A stretch of 64,000 nucleotides of DNA. It comes from Mycogone perniciosa. Taxonomy: Eukaryota; Ascomycota; Sordariomycetes; Hypocreales; Hypocreaceae. Below are positions 51,832 through 62,295 of this stretch, in pieces. The DNA lies in the NCBI GenBank assembly GCA_025331125.1, contig JAOALB010000162.1:52590-116589 (forward strand), written 5' to 3'. A model generated the notes under the pieces. That model saw nothing but the letters and a program-made list of their open reading frames with translations, was not told where the DNA came from and searched no databases. The stretch's first letter is position 1. Each line of letters starts with the position of its first letter. A program made the translations under genes and the position numbers.

Positions 51832-54800
51832 AAATACTAATAATACTTTAATATATAAGATTTTATAAAATAAAGCTTAAAGAAGTATAATAAAATACTA
51901 TTAAAATAATATCTAGGTATTTATATTATAAATAAAAAAGATATTACTTAAAGTAATTAAAATCTATATATTACTTTATCTTTTATATTAAAAAGCTAAA
52001 AAGTATTATATATATAAATACTAAATTAATAAATTAGTTAATTGAATATTATTTTTATTAAAGCCAATTAAAACCTATAATAAAGTTAAAGCACTATATA
52101 CTATATTTAACTTTATTATAATAGCTATATACAATATAAATCTAACTTTTCTTTAATATATTTTAATAATTACTTTTATAGTTTATATTATAACTTTTTT
52201 AAGCTTTATAATTAATATTAAAATTAAAAAAGCTATATTAATTACTAAACTTAAATTATTCTGCAATCTTTTTAAAATAAACTTTATAAAAAAAGTATAT
52301 TCTATACTCTTTAGAGTTTCAAGTAATTTTAATCTTTAAAAACTATAATATATCTCTTTTACTATAAAGCTTATAGTTTATAGTAAAAATATTTAATAGT
52401 TTAATATAAAAAGCTTTATTATTATAATAATATATAATTAAAATATTATTTATATAAAATATAATAAAGATTTTCTAAACTTTATTATAAAAGAAATAAA
52501 GTATTTCAAAGCTTAAAATTAACCTTTATTATTTTAAAGTTAAAAGTAATTTATTAAATTATAATTTTAATATATCTTTTAGTTTATATAAAGCTTCAGT
52601 AAACTTTAAATATATATTTAACTCCTTAAAATCTTTAAAGAGTTTATATAGAATTAATTTTAAGTCTTTATTTTTTAAAGGATTAAAAAAAGCATTTTTA
52701 ATATGATAATATTTTAATTTAAAGTTAAGTTTTACTATAAAAGTAATAAATATATAAAATAAATATATTATTAAAGTAGCTATATATATACTTTTTATTA
52801 TAAAAGCCATTTATAAATCCTTTTCAACTATAAGCTAAACTTTATAAGATTTTAAATTTCTATTTCAATTAAACTTATATACAAAAGCCTAATATATTAA
52901 TAATAGCTTTATTTTTATTTTTAAATATAATATCTTTTATTAAATTCCTTTTATATATAGAAAATTAATTTTATTATATATAGCTTATTTAAAGTTATTT
53001 ATAAGTAAATACTTTATAAACTTTTTTTAATCTTTTAATAGTTTTATTAAATCCTTTTAATAAATATTTAATTTATTAAAAAGTAATACTCTTTTAAAAA
53101 AAAGCTTTATAGTTTATTATTATATTAAAAATAGTCAATATTATTATTATATTAAAAATAGTCAATATTATTATTATATTAAAAATAGTAAATATTATTA
53201 TTATATTAAAAATAGTAAATATTATTATTATATTAAAAATAGTAAATATTACTAATATACTTTTTAATTTCTTCTTTATTAACTTTTATTAATTAAATAG
53301 TAATTAATATAATATTAAATTAAAAGACTTTATAATTATTAAATATATACTAGGCTTATTATTTTTAAAACCAGTGCTTAAAGTATATATTTTAGTTTTA
53401 TATACTAAAAGATATTTATTAACCTTTTTTATAGGTTATTTCTTTTAAAGTTTTAAACTTTTATAAATATTAACTACTATTTTACTATTTAAAGGATTTT
53501 TAGTTAACTGTTCTTTTAAAATTTACTTTTTTATTATAAAAGTAAATAAATCTTTATTATATTAATTTACTTTTAGCCTTTTTAAATAATTACTTTATAT
53601 TAATTATAATACCTTTAATATTAAAAACTATTGTTTTACTTTTAACCTTTCTGTAAAGAGTTATTATATACTTTCAAAAACATTGCTTAATTTACCTACA
53701 GATACATTAATTTTATTTATATAGATTAACCTTTTTAAAATAGCTGTTAATATTTAAAGTTTAAAAGCCTTTTTTAAATATATTAATAGTTTAGCCTAAA
53801 TAGTTATTAAATTAATAGTAATACTTTAAAGTTTATTTACCTTTAAAAGTAAGCCTTTTATTTCTTTATTATTTAAAAAAATATTTATTATTATTAAAAT
53901 ATATATTAAAAAAGGTATAAACTTTAATTTTACTTTTTTAACCTTTTTAAATAGTTTATTTAATTAAACTATAATAAATTGATTTATAATTACCTTTTTA
54001 CTATGAAAGAAAGTATTTTTATTAAACTATATATTCTTTATACTAATTACTTTTATTAAATAAAATAATTAAATATAATATATATTATTTATAATATATT
54101 TAATAAAATATTTAATCAAGCCTTTAAGTTTAATTTTAAATTCTCTTTTATTTTAGCTAGCTTTATAGTCTTTCTTTAATAAAAAGTATATACATAATTA
54201 TATACTATATTTATCTTTAAATATTAAAAGTTAATTATTTTTGTTATAATTTTATAGATAATTTTGAAGGTTTTAATAAACTTTAAAAAAAGCTTTTAAC
54301 ATTTATTTATTCAATAATTTATATAAAATAATTTATAATATATCTATTAAAGTATAGTATTTATAGTTTATATATTTAATTATTTTTATTTTTATATTCT
54401 TAATATTTATTATTAATACCTTTAATACTTTAAAGCTAAAATATTTAAAGTATAAATATTAAAGGTATTTTAAATTAAAGTATATTAATAAAGGGTTATA
54501 TATTAATATTTTTCTCTTTATTATACTAGAAACCTTATTATATATCTTTAAAAGTAAAGAAAGAGTTATTAAACTATTTATATTATAATATTTAAATATA
54601 AAAGCAGTATAAAAAAATAAAGGTTTATATTAAAGAAATAAAAAGTTCAATTTGTAATCTTCTATAACTATAATAGTATTGAAGTTAATTATATTGATCT
54701 AAAGTATATTATTATATTTTATAAGCTAAACGTTTATTTTAAAACACCTTAAAGTTAATATAATCTTAATTTAAAATCTTTTTATTATAGTAATATTTAT

Positions 54801-56353
54801 AAATTATAAAAAGTATTTTTAATTAAATAGTATTTCTTCTTTCAAATTAAATATTTCATTATATTTACGGTAATATAATTACTTTTTATATTAAAATAAT
54901 AAACTTAAAAATAAAAAGGTTTTTATTATTTATTAAATAAATAATATTATAAATATTTAATAGTATATTTTATAAAAGTTTATAAAGTGTATCCTTTACT
55001 TTTAAATATATTAAAATATTTCTTATATATATAATAGGATTATCTTCCTTTTTAAAAAGTAAATTTAAAGAAATTAAACTTATTTAAAAGTATAGGCCTT
55101 TTCCTTTTTTAATTAATAAAAGTTTATTTATATTCTGTTATAAAAGCTTTTTATATAAAATAATTTATTTATTTTTTTAAAAGTATATATAAATTATATT
55201 TATTTACTTAAAAAAAGTTTATACTTTACTAGTTTATTTAATCTTTTTATAGATATAGTTTAAACTTTACAATATTTTAATATTTTTTAAACATACTTTT
55301 TAACATTATATAAATAGTTTTTATTAGTAGATATATTACAATATAAATAATAGTTTAATATTATATTATTTAAATAGTTATTAACTATTATATATAATCT
55401 TTAAGCATTAAATATTATATTTCTTATACTATTTAAAAAAAGATAACTAAATTAATTAAAAGTAAACATTTATTTTTATTTACTGCTTTTAATCAATATA
55501 TTTATATAATATAAATAGTATATAATAAAGCTTAAAGTATAGTAAACTTTAATAGCTTTTAAAAATATCATTTTAAAAAATACTTTTATAATTTTAAAAA
55601 GCTTATATTAAATAGTATATATATAAATATATAATTAACTTATATACTATACTTTTAGTTTTATACTTTTATATATTACTTTATATAAAACTAATGACTT
55701 AAAAATATTTTTTCATTTTTTAAATTATTTCTTTATATAAAGAAAGGTATAATTTAAACTTTTTAATAATTTAATAAATAAAAAACTAAATTTATATATT
55801 GTTTCTATTATTATTATTATTTTTATTTACTTTTTTAGTAATTAACTATAAATATTTTATTTTTCAATTAATTAAAGCTAAACTATAAACGTTATAGTTA
55901 ATAATTTTTTAAATTTATTTATATATTATAATTTTAATCTTCCTTTTCTTTTATTTGCATTTATAGTATTTTAATACTTTTAAAGAAAATCATTATAGCA
56001 GGCTATAATGATTTTAATATTAGCTTTATTTGTAAATTTATTTATGGCCTTTTCTTTTATTTATATAAAGGTGAATACTAAAAGAGTAAAGAAATAGTTA
56101 TTTAGCTTTTAAAGAGATTTAAATTAATCTTTTTCTATATTTTAATAGTAATTATATACTTTATAAAAACAGTTGTTTACTTAATTTATTTTTGTAGTAA
56201 TTTAAGTTTTATAAAAGGTAAATCCTTTATATTATCTATTATTAAAAATAGGTTTTATAATATAAAGGCAAAAATAAAAATAGTATAAGGAAAAGAATAA
56301 TATTAAATAAAAGTTTAGTAATTTAATTTCAAGTTACTATTTAAATTTATAAC
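51832..56353 (-). mobile_element. Copia C1 internal region, minus strand, RIP-degraded
   Basis: Its 5' LTR is at 56354-56626. The minus strand starts with the same leader as 22306 and 24152. A remnant of reverse transcriptase at 52810-52559 is open for 83 codons and contains KLNFKLKYYHIKNAFFNPL and EALYKLKDILKL, from the Copia motifs LxQxDVxNAFLN and KALYGLKxxxxxW. The 3' LTR is missing; an L4 LTR borders it on the left. Confidence 0.7.
53113..53250. repeat. 27-bp tandem repeat, about five copies
   Basis: Units TATTATTATATTAAAAATAG followed by TCAATAT or TAAATAT recur every 27 bp (landmark ATAGT at 53131, 53158, 53185, 53212 and 53239). The period is a multiple of three, consistent with a former repeat in the Copia polyprotein. 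Confidence 0.8.
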
Positions 56354-56626
56354 TATAGTAAAATACAGTATAGTTATATAAAATATAGAGAGAATAAAAA
56401 TAAAGCTTAATTTTATTAAAGAATATACTATAATAGCTTTACTATATATATATATAGTTTATATAAAAGAAAAGGTAAAATATATATTTTATAAACGCTT
56501 ATATAGTTTAATATATTGCTTATATAATGTATATATTAGCGTATATTTATGGTATAAATAAATAAAAGCTCCTTAACGCTAATAAAAGCTAATAGGCAGT
56601 AGGTCTTTAGCTTACCTACCTTAACA
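56354..56626 (-). repeat. Copia C1 5' LTR of the minus-strand element
   Basis: A 273-bp C1 LTR in reverse, strongly RIP-mutated, ending ACCTACCTTAACA. Adjacent leader sequence on the left identifies it as the 5' LTR. Confidence 0.75.
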
Positions 56627-57217
56627 TGAATTAAATAGCCTAAAAGCAGTTTAATTACTTATATTAATAGCTTTAAAAGAATATATATTAATAATAGCGT
56701 TCACTTTATAATCTTCTACTTTATTTAATTTATTTAAATATTTAAAACTATAATATACTATTCTTTATCAATTAAATATTATAAACTTATATAATTACTT
56801 TAAATATATTAATTTTAAAAAGGCTTTATGTATTTTTTACTTAATATAAATTCAATTAACTTTAATTCTTTTTTCTTTTTACTTTTTCTTTTCTATTTTT
56901 AAAATTATACATTATATTATACTATAAATTAAGAAGGTTAATAAACTTAATTAAAAAAAGCTATAAAAACTATATTATTAAACCTATTATATTAATAACT
57001 TTACTATATATATCTCCTATAATATCAATTATTCATAATTATTTTATATAAAAGATTATAATTATAATAAAATACATAAAGTACAATAAAATAATTAATA
57101 GCTTTAACTATTAAAAGAAGGTTTAATCTTATTTAATTTTATAAAAATAAATCTTTATTATAAAATATAAACTAGAAATAGTATAATTATAAACTATAGA
57201 AAATAGTGATATTTATA
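56627..57217. other. AT-rich RIP-mutated sequence, unassigned
   Basis: No gene and no match to other repeats in the window that I could recognise. Confidence 0.4.
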
Positions 57218-57656
57218 AAGAAATTAATATATTTTAAAGATAAAACTTATAAAAAGGGATATTATATTATAACTTAATTATTATAAAAATATAATGTAGT
57301 ACTTATTTTAAGGAACTTTAAATAATTAAAGATATTAATATTAAATTACTTATATTCTTATAAACTATAAAATAAATTTAATAAATTAATAAAAGGATTT
57401 AATCTAAGTTATTAAAAAAGTAAATATACTTTAAAACAATCTATAATTATTTACTTTATATATATATATATATATATAACTAGCTTATTATTTATTTAAT
57501 ATTGCTATTTGAATAGTTATTAATAAATTATATTTACTAAAACTGCTTATTTTATAAATTTATAATTATATCAGTTTATTGAATATTTATCTTTAACCTC
57601 TTTATTAATATAAACCTATAAACTTTAGTTTAACTATTAAAAATTAACTTAAATTA
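57218..57656 (+). repeat. Dispersed repeat module M, copy 2
   Basis: It aligns with 6914-7345 from TTTATAAAGAAATTAAT through AACTAGCTTATTATTTATTT to CCTCTTTATTAATATAAACC. Like copy 1 it lies to the right of a minus-oriented C1 LTR. Confidence 0.5.
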
Positions 57657-58206
57657 ATCTAAAAAGTATAAATAAAAGGAAAAAGAGGAAAAAAAGGAAG
57701 GAAAAGGATAATATACTATTTATTATATATTATAGATTATTATATATATTTAAGCCTATATAAAAATCTTTATGATATAGGCTTACTTAATATTTCTTAA
57801 ATATATTTAAAGTAATTTTTATATTTAAAGCCTATTAATAAAGTTACTAAAAGGGAGAAGGTTTTTAATAGGAAATTATATTATTTTTAAAATAAATTAA
57901 AGTTATAGGGGCAGTTATAATAGTAGTTTAAATAATAATTAATTTAGTAAAGGTAAAGAAGGAAAAAGTTTATATATATTAAAAGTAAGGTAGGCAAAAA
58001 TAAAAGACTTAAACAGGTTTATATATATATAGTAGCTGCAGAAAAGTATAGAGAACTATAATAAATAAATAAAGGAATAAAAAGGGAATAGCTAGGCTAA
58101 AGAGGGCGAAAGCTATAGGGAATATTACAAGTTATAAAAAATAATACTAGTATATACAGGAAGAGGCGCTTATTATTTTATTTAAATAGGGAGTTAGGAG
58201 GGGGGG
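57657..58206 (+). mobile_element. Retroelement tail ending in a polypurine tract, LTR missing
   Basis: Lys/Glu-rich AT sequence with purine runs. It ends in GGAGTTAGGAGGGGGGG (58190-58206), like the tract before the G1 LTR at 3618-3633. The expected LTR does not follow: balanced sequence unrelated to it starts at once, so the element was cut here. Confidence 0.45.
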
Positions 58207-58411
58207 TATAGTACTTATTGTCTAGCCTTAATCCTGGTGCTTTTAGGGTTAAAGGAGGGATGCGGTTTGTTTACAGCGCTTGGTATGGGAGACTAGACAA
58301 AACGGTAGCGGAGATGTAGATAGGGCTATCCGGTCTGTGGGAAACGGTGGCCGGCCAGTGACAACGGAGGGCCGGGGCGGCAAAACCTCGGGCAAGTTCG
58401 ATAACTAGGGT

Positions 58412-58503
58412 GGGTTTCCCGTCCGCTCTCCCATAGTCAAGCCAATGAGAGGCAGATTAGTAGTTGGGTGGGTGACCACCAGCGAACACCGGCTGTTGTA
58501 TGT
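58412..58503 (+). rRNA. 5S rRNA, 5'-truncated copy
   Basis: It contains the 3' about 92 nt of fungal 5S rRNA: TTCCCGTCCGCTC, then the box C region TTAGTAGTTGGGTGGGTGAC, and the end GGCTGTTGTATGT followed by a T-rich run. The first about 28 nt are replaced by unrelated sequence. Confidence 0.75.
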
Positions 58504-58574
58504 CTTTTGATGTTTTTTTTTGTTTGCTGTTGTATGATGGCGAAGATATCATGTGAGCTGGGAGACAAACCGCC

Positions 58575-58693
58575 ACATACGACCATATCTATTGGAATAT
58601 ACGGGATCCCGTCCGCTCTCCCATAGTCAAGCCAATAAGAGGCAGATTAGTAGTCAGGTGGGTGACCACTGGCGAACACCGGCTGTTGTGTGT
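58575..58693 (+). rRNA. 5S rRNA, full-length copy (119 nt)
   Basis: It starts ACATACGACCATA and contains GATCCCGTCCGCTCTCCC, the internal promoter stretch AGTCAAGCCAAT and TTAGTAGTCAGGTGGGTGAC. It ends GGCTGTTGTGTGT, and a T8 run follows as RNA polymerase III terminator. The ends can pair (ACATACgACC with GGcTGTtGTGTGT). G-to-A and C-to-T differences from the neighbouring copy (TTGGG to TCAGG, ACCACCAG to ACCACTGG) may be compensatory or RIP-like, so it may be a pseudogene. Fungal 5S genes are typically dispersed. Confidence 0.8.
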
Positions 58694-58768
58694 TTTTTTT
58701 GGTGTTCTTGGTGTTTTCTATGGTCTGTGTTGGGGATTATGATAGGTCACCTGAAGCTATGGCTAAGC

Positions 58769-58807
58769 ACATACGACCATCAGCCGTGGAAAATTCGGGG
58801 TCCTGTC
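58769..58807 (+). pseudogene. 5S rRNA 5' fragment
   Basis: ACATACGACCATCAGCCGTGG and GGGGTCCTGTC reproduce the first about 39 nt of 5S rRNA. The rest is missing. It lies 75 bp downstream of the full copy. Confidence 0.6.
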
Positions 58808-59670
58808 AACTTTATTTCTTGAGTTTAATGTCCTCAACTTTTTACACCAATAAGTCACCTGAACTGACTCAAACAAACTAAGCTTGCGCTGTCCCTGTTT
58901 TGTATGATGAGAATTCCGATGTCGATGCCTGATATTGACAAGCATGATCGGCTCTTAGGCTTACACCCCTCCACTAGTACATCCCAAACCCATAAAATAG
59001 TTCTACTAACTACTATGGAGTATTCGTATACAGTCTATGGTCTGATTATTCTGCATCCCGACGCTTTATTGCCGCATAACGGGTCGGAACGCGAAACCTT
59101 GTGAGGCACGCGAGCAGACAAAAGGTCGAAACGGTAGCCAATCATGTGAGGGCGCTTTGGCTCGCATCCCGAGTCAGCCAGGCGAGTATGGCATGGTGAC
59201 GGCTCACCCCTCTGAAAGGAAGGAAGCCTTCGTTAGCTCAGACAGGACTCATTGTGACCTTCCACTTCGGGTTTACCAAGGGATAAGCCAGAGAACGTAC
59301 CTAGCTCATATTGGCAGAAAGACTAGGTCATAGCACAGCAACCGAGCCACATATTCGGTACAACAGGTAGTTCTGGTGAATGTGTTGCATTGACGACTGG
59401 CTAATATCAATACTAAACGTTAGGAATCGATGGTCTTATATACCTAGTGGTTTGCCCTTGCATAATCAGGATCCCTATGATCCTGTCGCTCCTGGATCGT
59501 TCCTTGGGATATAAACCAGGCTCACACAATATACCCATCAACCCCCCTGTGATCAAGGCATTAATTAGGTCATCACGAATGTTGATACTACTTGGTTATT
59601 CTCCAAGCACCTGACTCTAGATAATTTAGATGAAATTAGTGCCGAAAGATATTGTAACTACTCTATGCAA
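58808..59670. other. Intergenic sequence downstream of the RiPP precursor gene
   Basis: Balanced composition, short frames only, no domain. The part next to 59671 is expected to be the 3' UTR of the precursor gene. Confidence 0.4.
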
Positions 59671-59796
59671 TTACTTCCACTGGTAGCTGGCAACCTTGTC
59701 GGTGTTCTCAGTATCCTTCTTCCACTGGTAGCTGGCAACCTTGTCGGTGTTCTCAGTACCCCTCTTCCATTGGTAGCTGGCAACGTTGGCAACGTC
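59671..59796 (-). repeat. 45-bp tandem repeat encoding the RiPP core copies
   Basis: The plus strand shows TTCCACTGGTAGCTGGCAAC followed by CTTGTCGGTGTTCTCAGTA repeated with a 45-bp period: two near-identical full units and a partial third (TTCCATTGGTAGCTGGCAAC). Fifteen codons per unit match the peptide repeat exactly. Confidence 0.9.
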
Positions 59797-59927
59797 CTGG
59801 ATCAATGGTAAGCAATTTAACCACCGAGAAGAAAAGGTGAGAGAGAGTGTGTGTAATATACAGGAGCCGGGGCAGCAGTGACTGAAGCTGCAATTGTAAT
59901 GAGGCTGAGGAAAAGTGACGACTTCAT
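59671..59927 (-). CDS. RiPP precursor peptide, dikaritin-like (UstA-type), two exons, 63 aa
   Basis: Proposed gene: exon 1 59927-59862 (22 codons), intron 59861-59797 (65 bp, GTATAT...CCAG, phase 0), exon 2 59796-59671 (41 codons and TAA). Exon 1 encodes a signal peptide (MKSSLFLSLITIAASVTA, then APAP); the start has A at -3. Exon 2 holds three repeats: DVANVASYQW-KR, GTENTDKVASYQW-KK and DTENTDKVASYQW-K. VASYQWK is identical in all three. The dibasic KR and KK are Kex2-type sites, and the last copy ends in a single Lys before the stop. This signal peptide plus spacer-core-dibasic repeat design is that of precursors for ustiloxin-, phomopsin- and asperipin-type cyclic peptides. Two UstYa-family genes nearby support it. 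The core, with Tyr and Trp, is not one I know. Reading the unspliced frame from the first Met (59955) loses the signal peptide and is less likely. Confidence 0.82.
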
Positions 59928-61220
59928 CTTGGTAAGAGTATTGCCAGCAGATCAAAAATATCTGTCACAGTATGGAGTATAATGGTTGGGGATAAAGATA
60001 GGGAAAATAGCAGGTGAACTGCCCTTTCTATAAGATCTGTCTACCTCAGTAGGTTTTATTAAATACCTCAGGAGCCGTGGGTAGATACAATCGATCCCCA
60101 TGAATTTTATCCATCTAATACTTACTCCACATGGCGTATTTCGATATCAGTTCCCGATAGCCGATTAGCCGTGAGATATTGTGACTTGGTATATCAATGC
60201 AATCTACGAAGTACAAAGGTAGAGTCGCAAAGAGAAGAGTCACTTCATAATTGGCGACACCCCTGCCACACAGTACCTATTAAGACCCTACCTATAGAAG
60301 TCAACTAAGCCTACTGTAACAAAGATACTATACTAGTAAGGCATATTCCCCTACAGATGTCGCTACAGCTATCCACTTTACCGATCCTTCAAGCCTACGC
60401 TCATTAGAAGGCAGCCAGACGTATTATTAGGTCTATAAATATTGTCTAGTTATTATTACCACTACTACTTTCGCGCTTAACAGCAGTTTACTTTATATTT
60501 CGGATATATTTAATTCTTAATACATGAATGTTTTCATTAAGTACTTAAGTGGTTACGGAAATCTGATAGAAATTTGGCATTCTATTGTCAAATAAAATAC
60601 TGTATAAAGGCCGGTAGTTAATACTGTGTGGCAGGCGTGCTACTAGTTACGAAGTGACTTTTCTCTTGCGACTCAACCTTCGTACGGAGGACTTTTAGAG
60701 ACGCTTTTCATTACGTTGCTGGATCTTTTGTAACCCTTGTCACTAATATGTACCAAAGGTTGAATAACTTGAGCTCTACGAGTATAGTATCAACCTGTTC
60801 ATCCTTTTCTATTGGCTGCACAGCCCCTGTAAGTATTGGTGAGACAAAAGTTCCTGCGTATAAAATTTTAGGTAAGCTACTAGTGCTTATCCTTAAAAAC
60901 TTTATACGATTCTACCATATATAGAAAGTGTTAAGCCTTGTAAAGGCTTCAAAGTCTGCATTAGTGAACACTACAATTCTCACAAATGGAAGGTAAAACT
61001 TCCCAGAAGCATTAACTATCAAGTAATCCTGGCATATGCATCATATCATACCTAGAGCTCAATATTACTGGAGGAGCTGGCATTGACCAGCCGATACATC
61101 ATCATGGGTCTTTCATCTACTGGGTGACACTGATGCTGATTAACACTTCTCCATTCACGTCTTATGAGAGGAATACAGTAACCTGCAATCGTTGCTGCCA
61201 TCCTTTGGAAGTTGATCAGC
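59928..61220. promoter_or_regulatory. Divergent intergenic region between precursor and UstYa-like gene
   Basis: A 1.29-kb non-coding stretch between two genes pointing away from each other. It must carry both promoters. A possible TATA-like TTATAGAAAG for the precursor lies at about 60025-60034 (complement), roughly 100 bp upstream of its start. I see no other gene here and no clear binding site for a known regulator. Confidence 0.5.
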
Positions 61221-62105
61221 ATGGAGAGAAAAAGAGAGGGCAGCCCTGCTGAAGAGCTCGATCCTTTTTTAGGCTCTTCCTCGCGCTCAAAAGATGAAAT
61301 CCGAAGTCACCGGGGGCGTGATATACTCATATACTGCCTGACTGCCTTACTTGGTGTCTCTCTATGCTTGCATATTTGGACATACCTCTACATTCACAGA
61401 GCTTCCTATCTCGATGCAACATGCGTACGACATACGCAACAAAATCGTACTCTCACCCCCATGTCTTGCCGTTCAATTCGTCCTTTTGCTGACTATTTAT
61501 TAGCTACACCTATTGATATCCCAATTCATTATCGTTCAGTCCGTTACGACGGAACATTTCTCGCCAATTCAACCTCTATTTACCGTCTTCCCCCGTCTCC
61601 CTCTGTGGACGCCGCATGGGAAGGTCTTGGTACCACCTCAAAATCTCTTCTCTTGTCCTCGTCACAGGCAAGGCATGCTGGCATCAGCGCAGACCACCTT
61701 AAAACCCCCTCGGGAGACTTCCCAGTTTACTTCGAGTTCAATCACCACCTGCACTGCCTCAACATGATTCGCAAAGCCGTCTTCTTCAACTACAAGTATT
61801 ACTCAGCCCCCGACTCCCCGGGACACCATCTTGGTGCAGACGAGCAAACCGTCGTTAAACACGTAACGCACTGCATTGACATGCTGCGGCAGACAATCCA
61901 GTGCAAGCCCGACCTGGGGGTGTTCGGGCAATACTGGGTGAAAGATAAGGAACAGGGAGTGGATGGATCCTTTGTGGATTTCAATACTAATCATAAGTGT
62001 ATCGACTGGGAGCCAGTACGAGAATGGGTCCGGGAGCATCAGACCCTCGACAAGGTGGAGGTAGAGTTGAGGGAGGGCGATAAGATCCTAGATATTGCCC
62101 CATAA
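61221..62105 (+). CDS. UstYa-family oxidase (DUF3328), single exon, 294 aa
   Basis: A 294-residue type II membrane protein. The N-terminal tail (about 33 aa, charged) is cytosolic, a membrane segment spans residues 34-57 (DILIYCLTALLGVSLCL...), and the rest is lumenal. Family motifs are present: YRLPPSPSVDAAWEGL (121-136), first HxxHC as HHLHC (175-179), second as HVTHC followed by IDMLRQTIQC (214-228), and FNTNHKC (254-260) with a following W-rich segment. UstYa-family proteins catalyse oxidative cyclisation or crosslinking of dikaritin-type precursor peptides; the two HxxHC motifs are thought to bind metal. The start at 61221 is the first ATG (A at -3); the frame extends a little further only through a TTG. 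No intron is needed. It lies divergent from the precursor gene and 190 bp before a second family member, which supports a shared pathway. Confidence 0.9.
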   Translation: MERKREGSPAEELDPFLGSSSRSKDEIRSHRGRDILIYCLTALLGVSLCLHIWTYLYIHRASYLDATCVRHTQQNRTLTPMSCRSIRPFADYLLATPIDIPIHYRSVRYDGTFLANSTSIYRLPPSPSVDAAWEGLGTTSKSLLLSSSQARHAGISADHLKTPSGDFPVYFEFNHHLHCLNMIRKAVFFNYKYYSAPDSPGHHLGADEQTVVKHVTHCIDMLRQTIQCKPDLGVFGQYWVKDKEQGVDGSFVDFNTNHKCIDWEPVREWVREHQTLDKVEVELREGDKILDIAP

Positions 62106-62295
62106 AACCGTACATGGGGAATCATTTACCAGGGGGCTTCCTTTCTTAGTATAGTTCCAAACTGTCATACCCCCCTCGCTTACTTATAGTATGTAATCCC
62201 CCTGGGACTGTTTTAACTACTGTACCCTAGGCGGAGGATTTCTGGTAGTCCCTGCTTTAGTTTCCTTGGATTTCCTGCCACACCCTGATCGCATC

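Noticed and set aside
53113..53250. CRISPR-like array
   Set aside because: Units are contiguous with no unique spacers and the genome is eukaryotic; it is a simple tandem repeat.
58553..58945. Several short frames on both strands
   Set aside because: They overlap 5S rRNA copies and their spacers and have no protein features.
59671..59955. Unspliced 94-codon minus-strand frame as the precursor gene
   Set aside because: It has no signal peptide and its N-terminal part is translated intron and out-of-frame exon 1; the spliced model from 59927 gives an ideal signal peptide joined in phase to the repeats.
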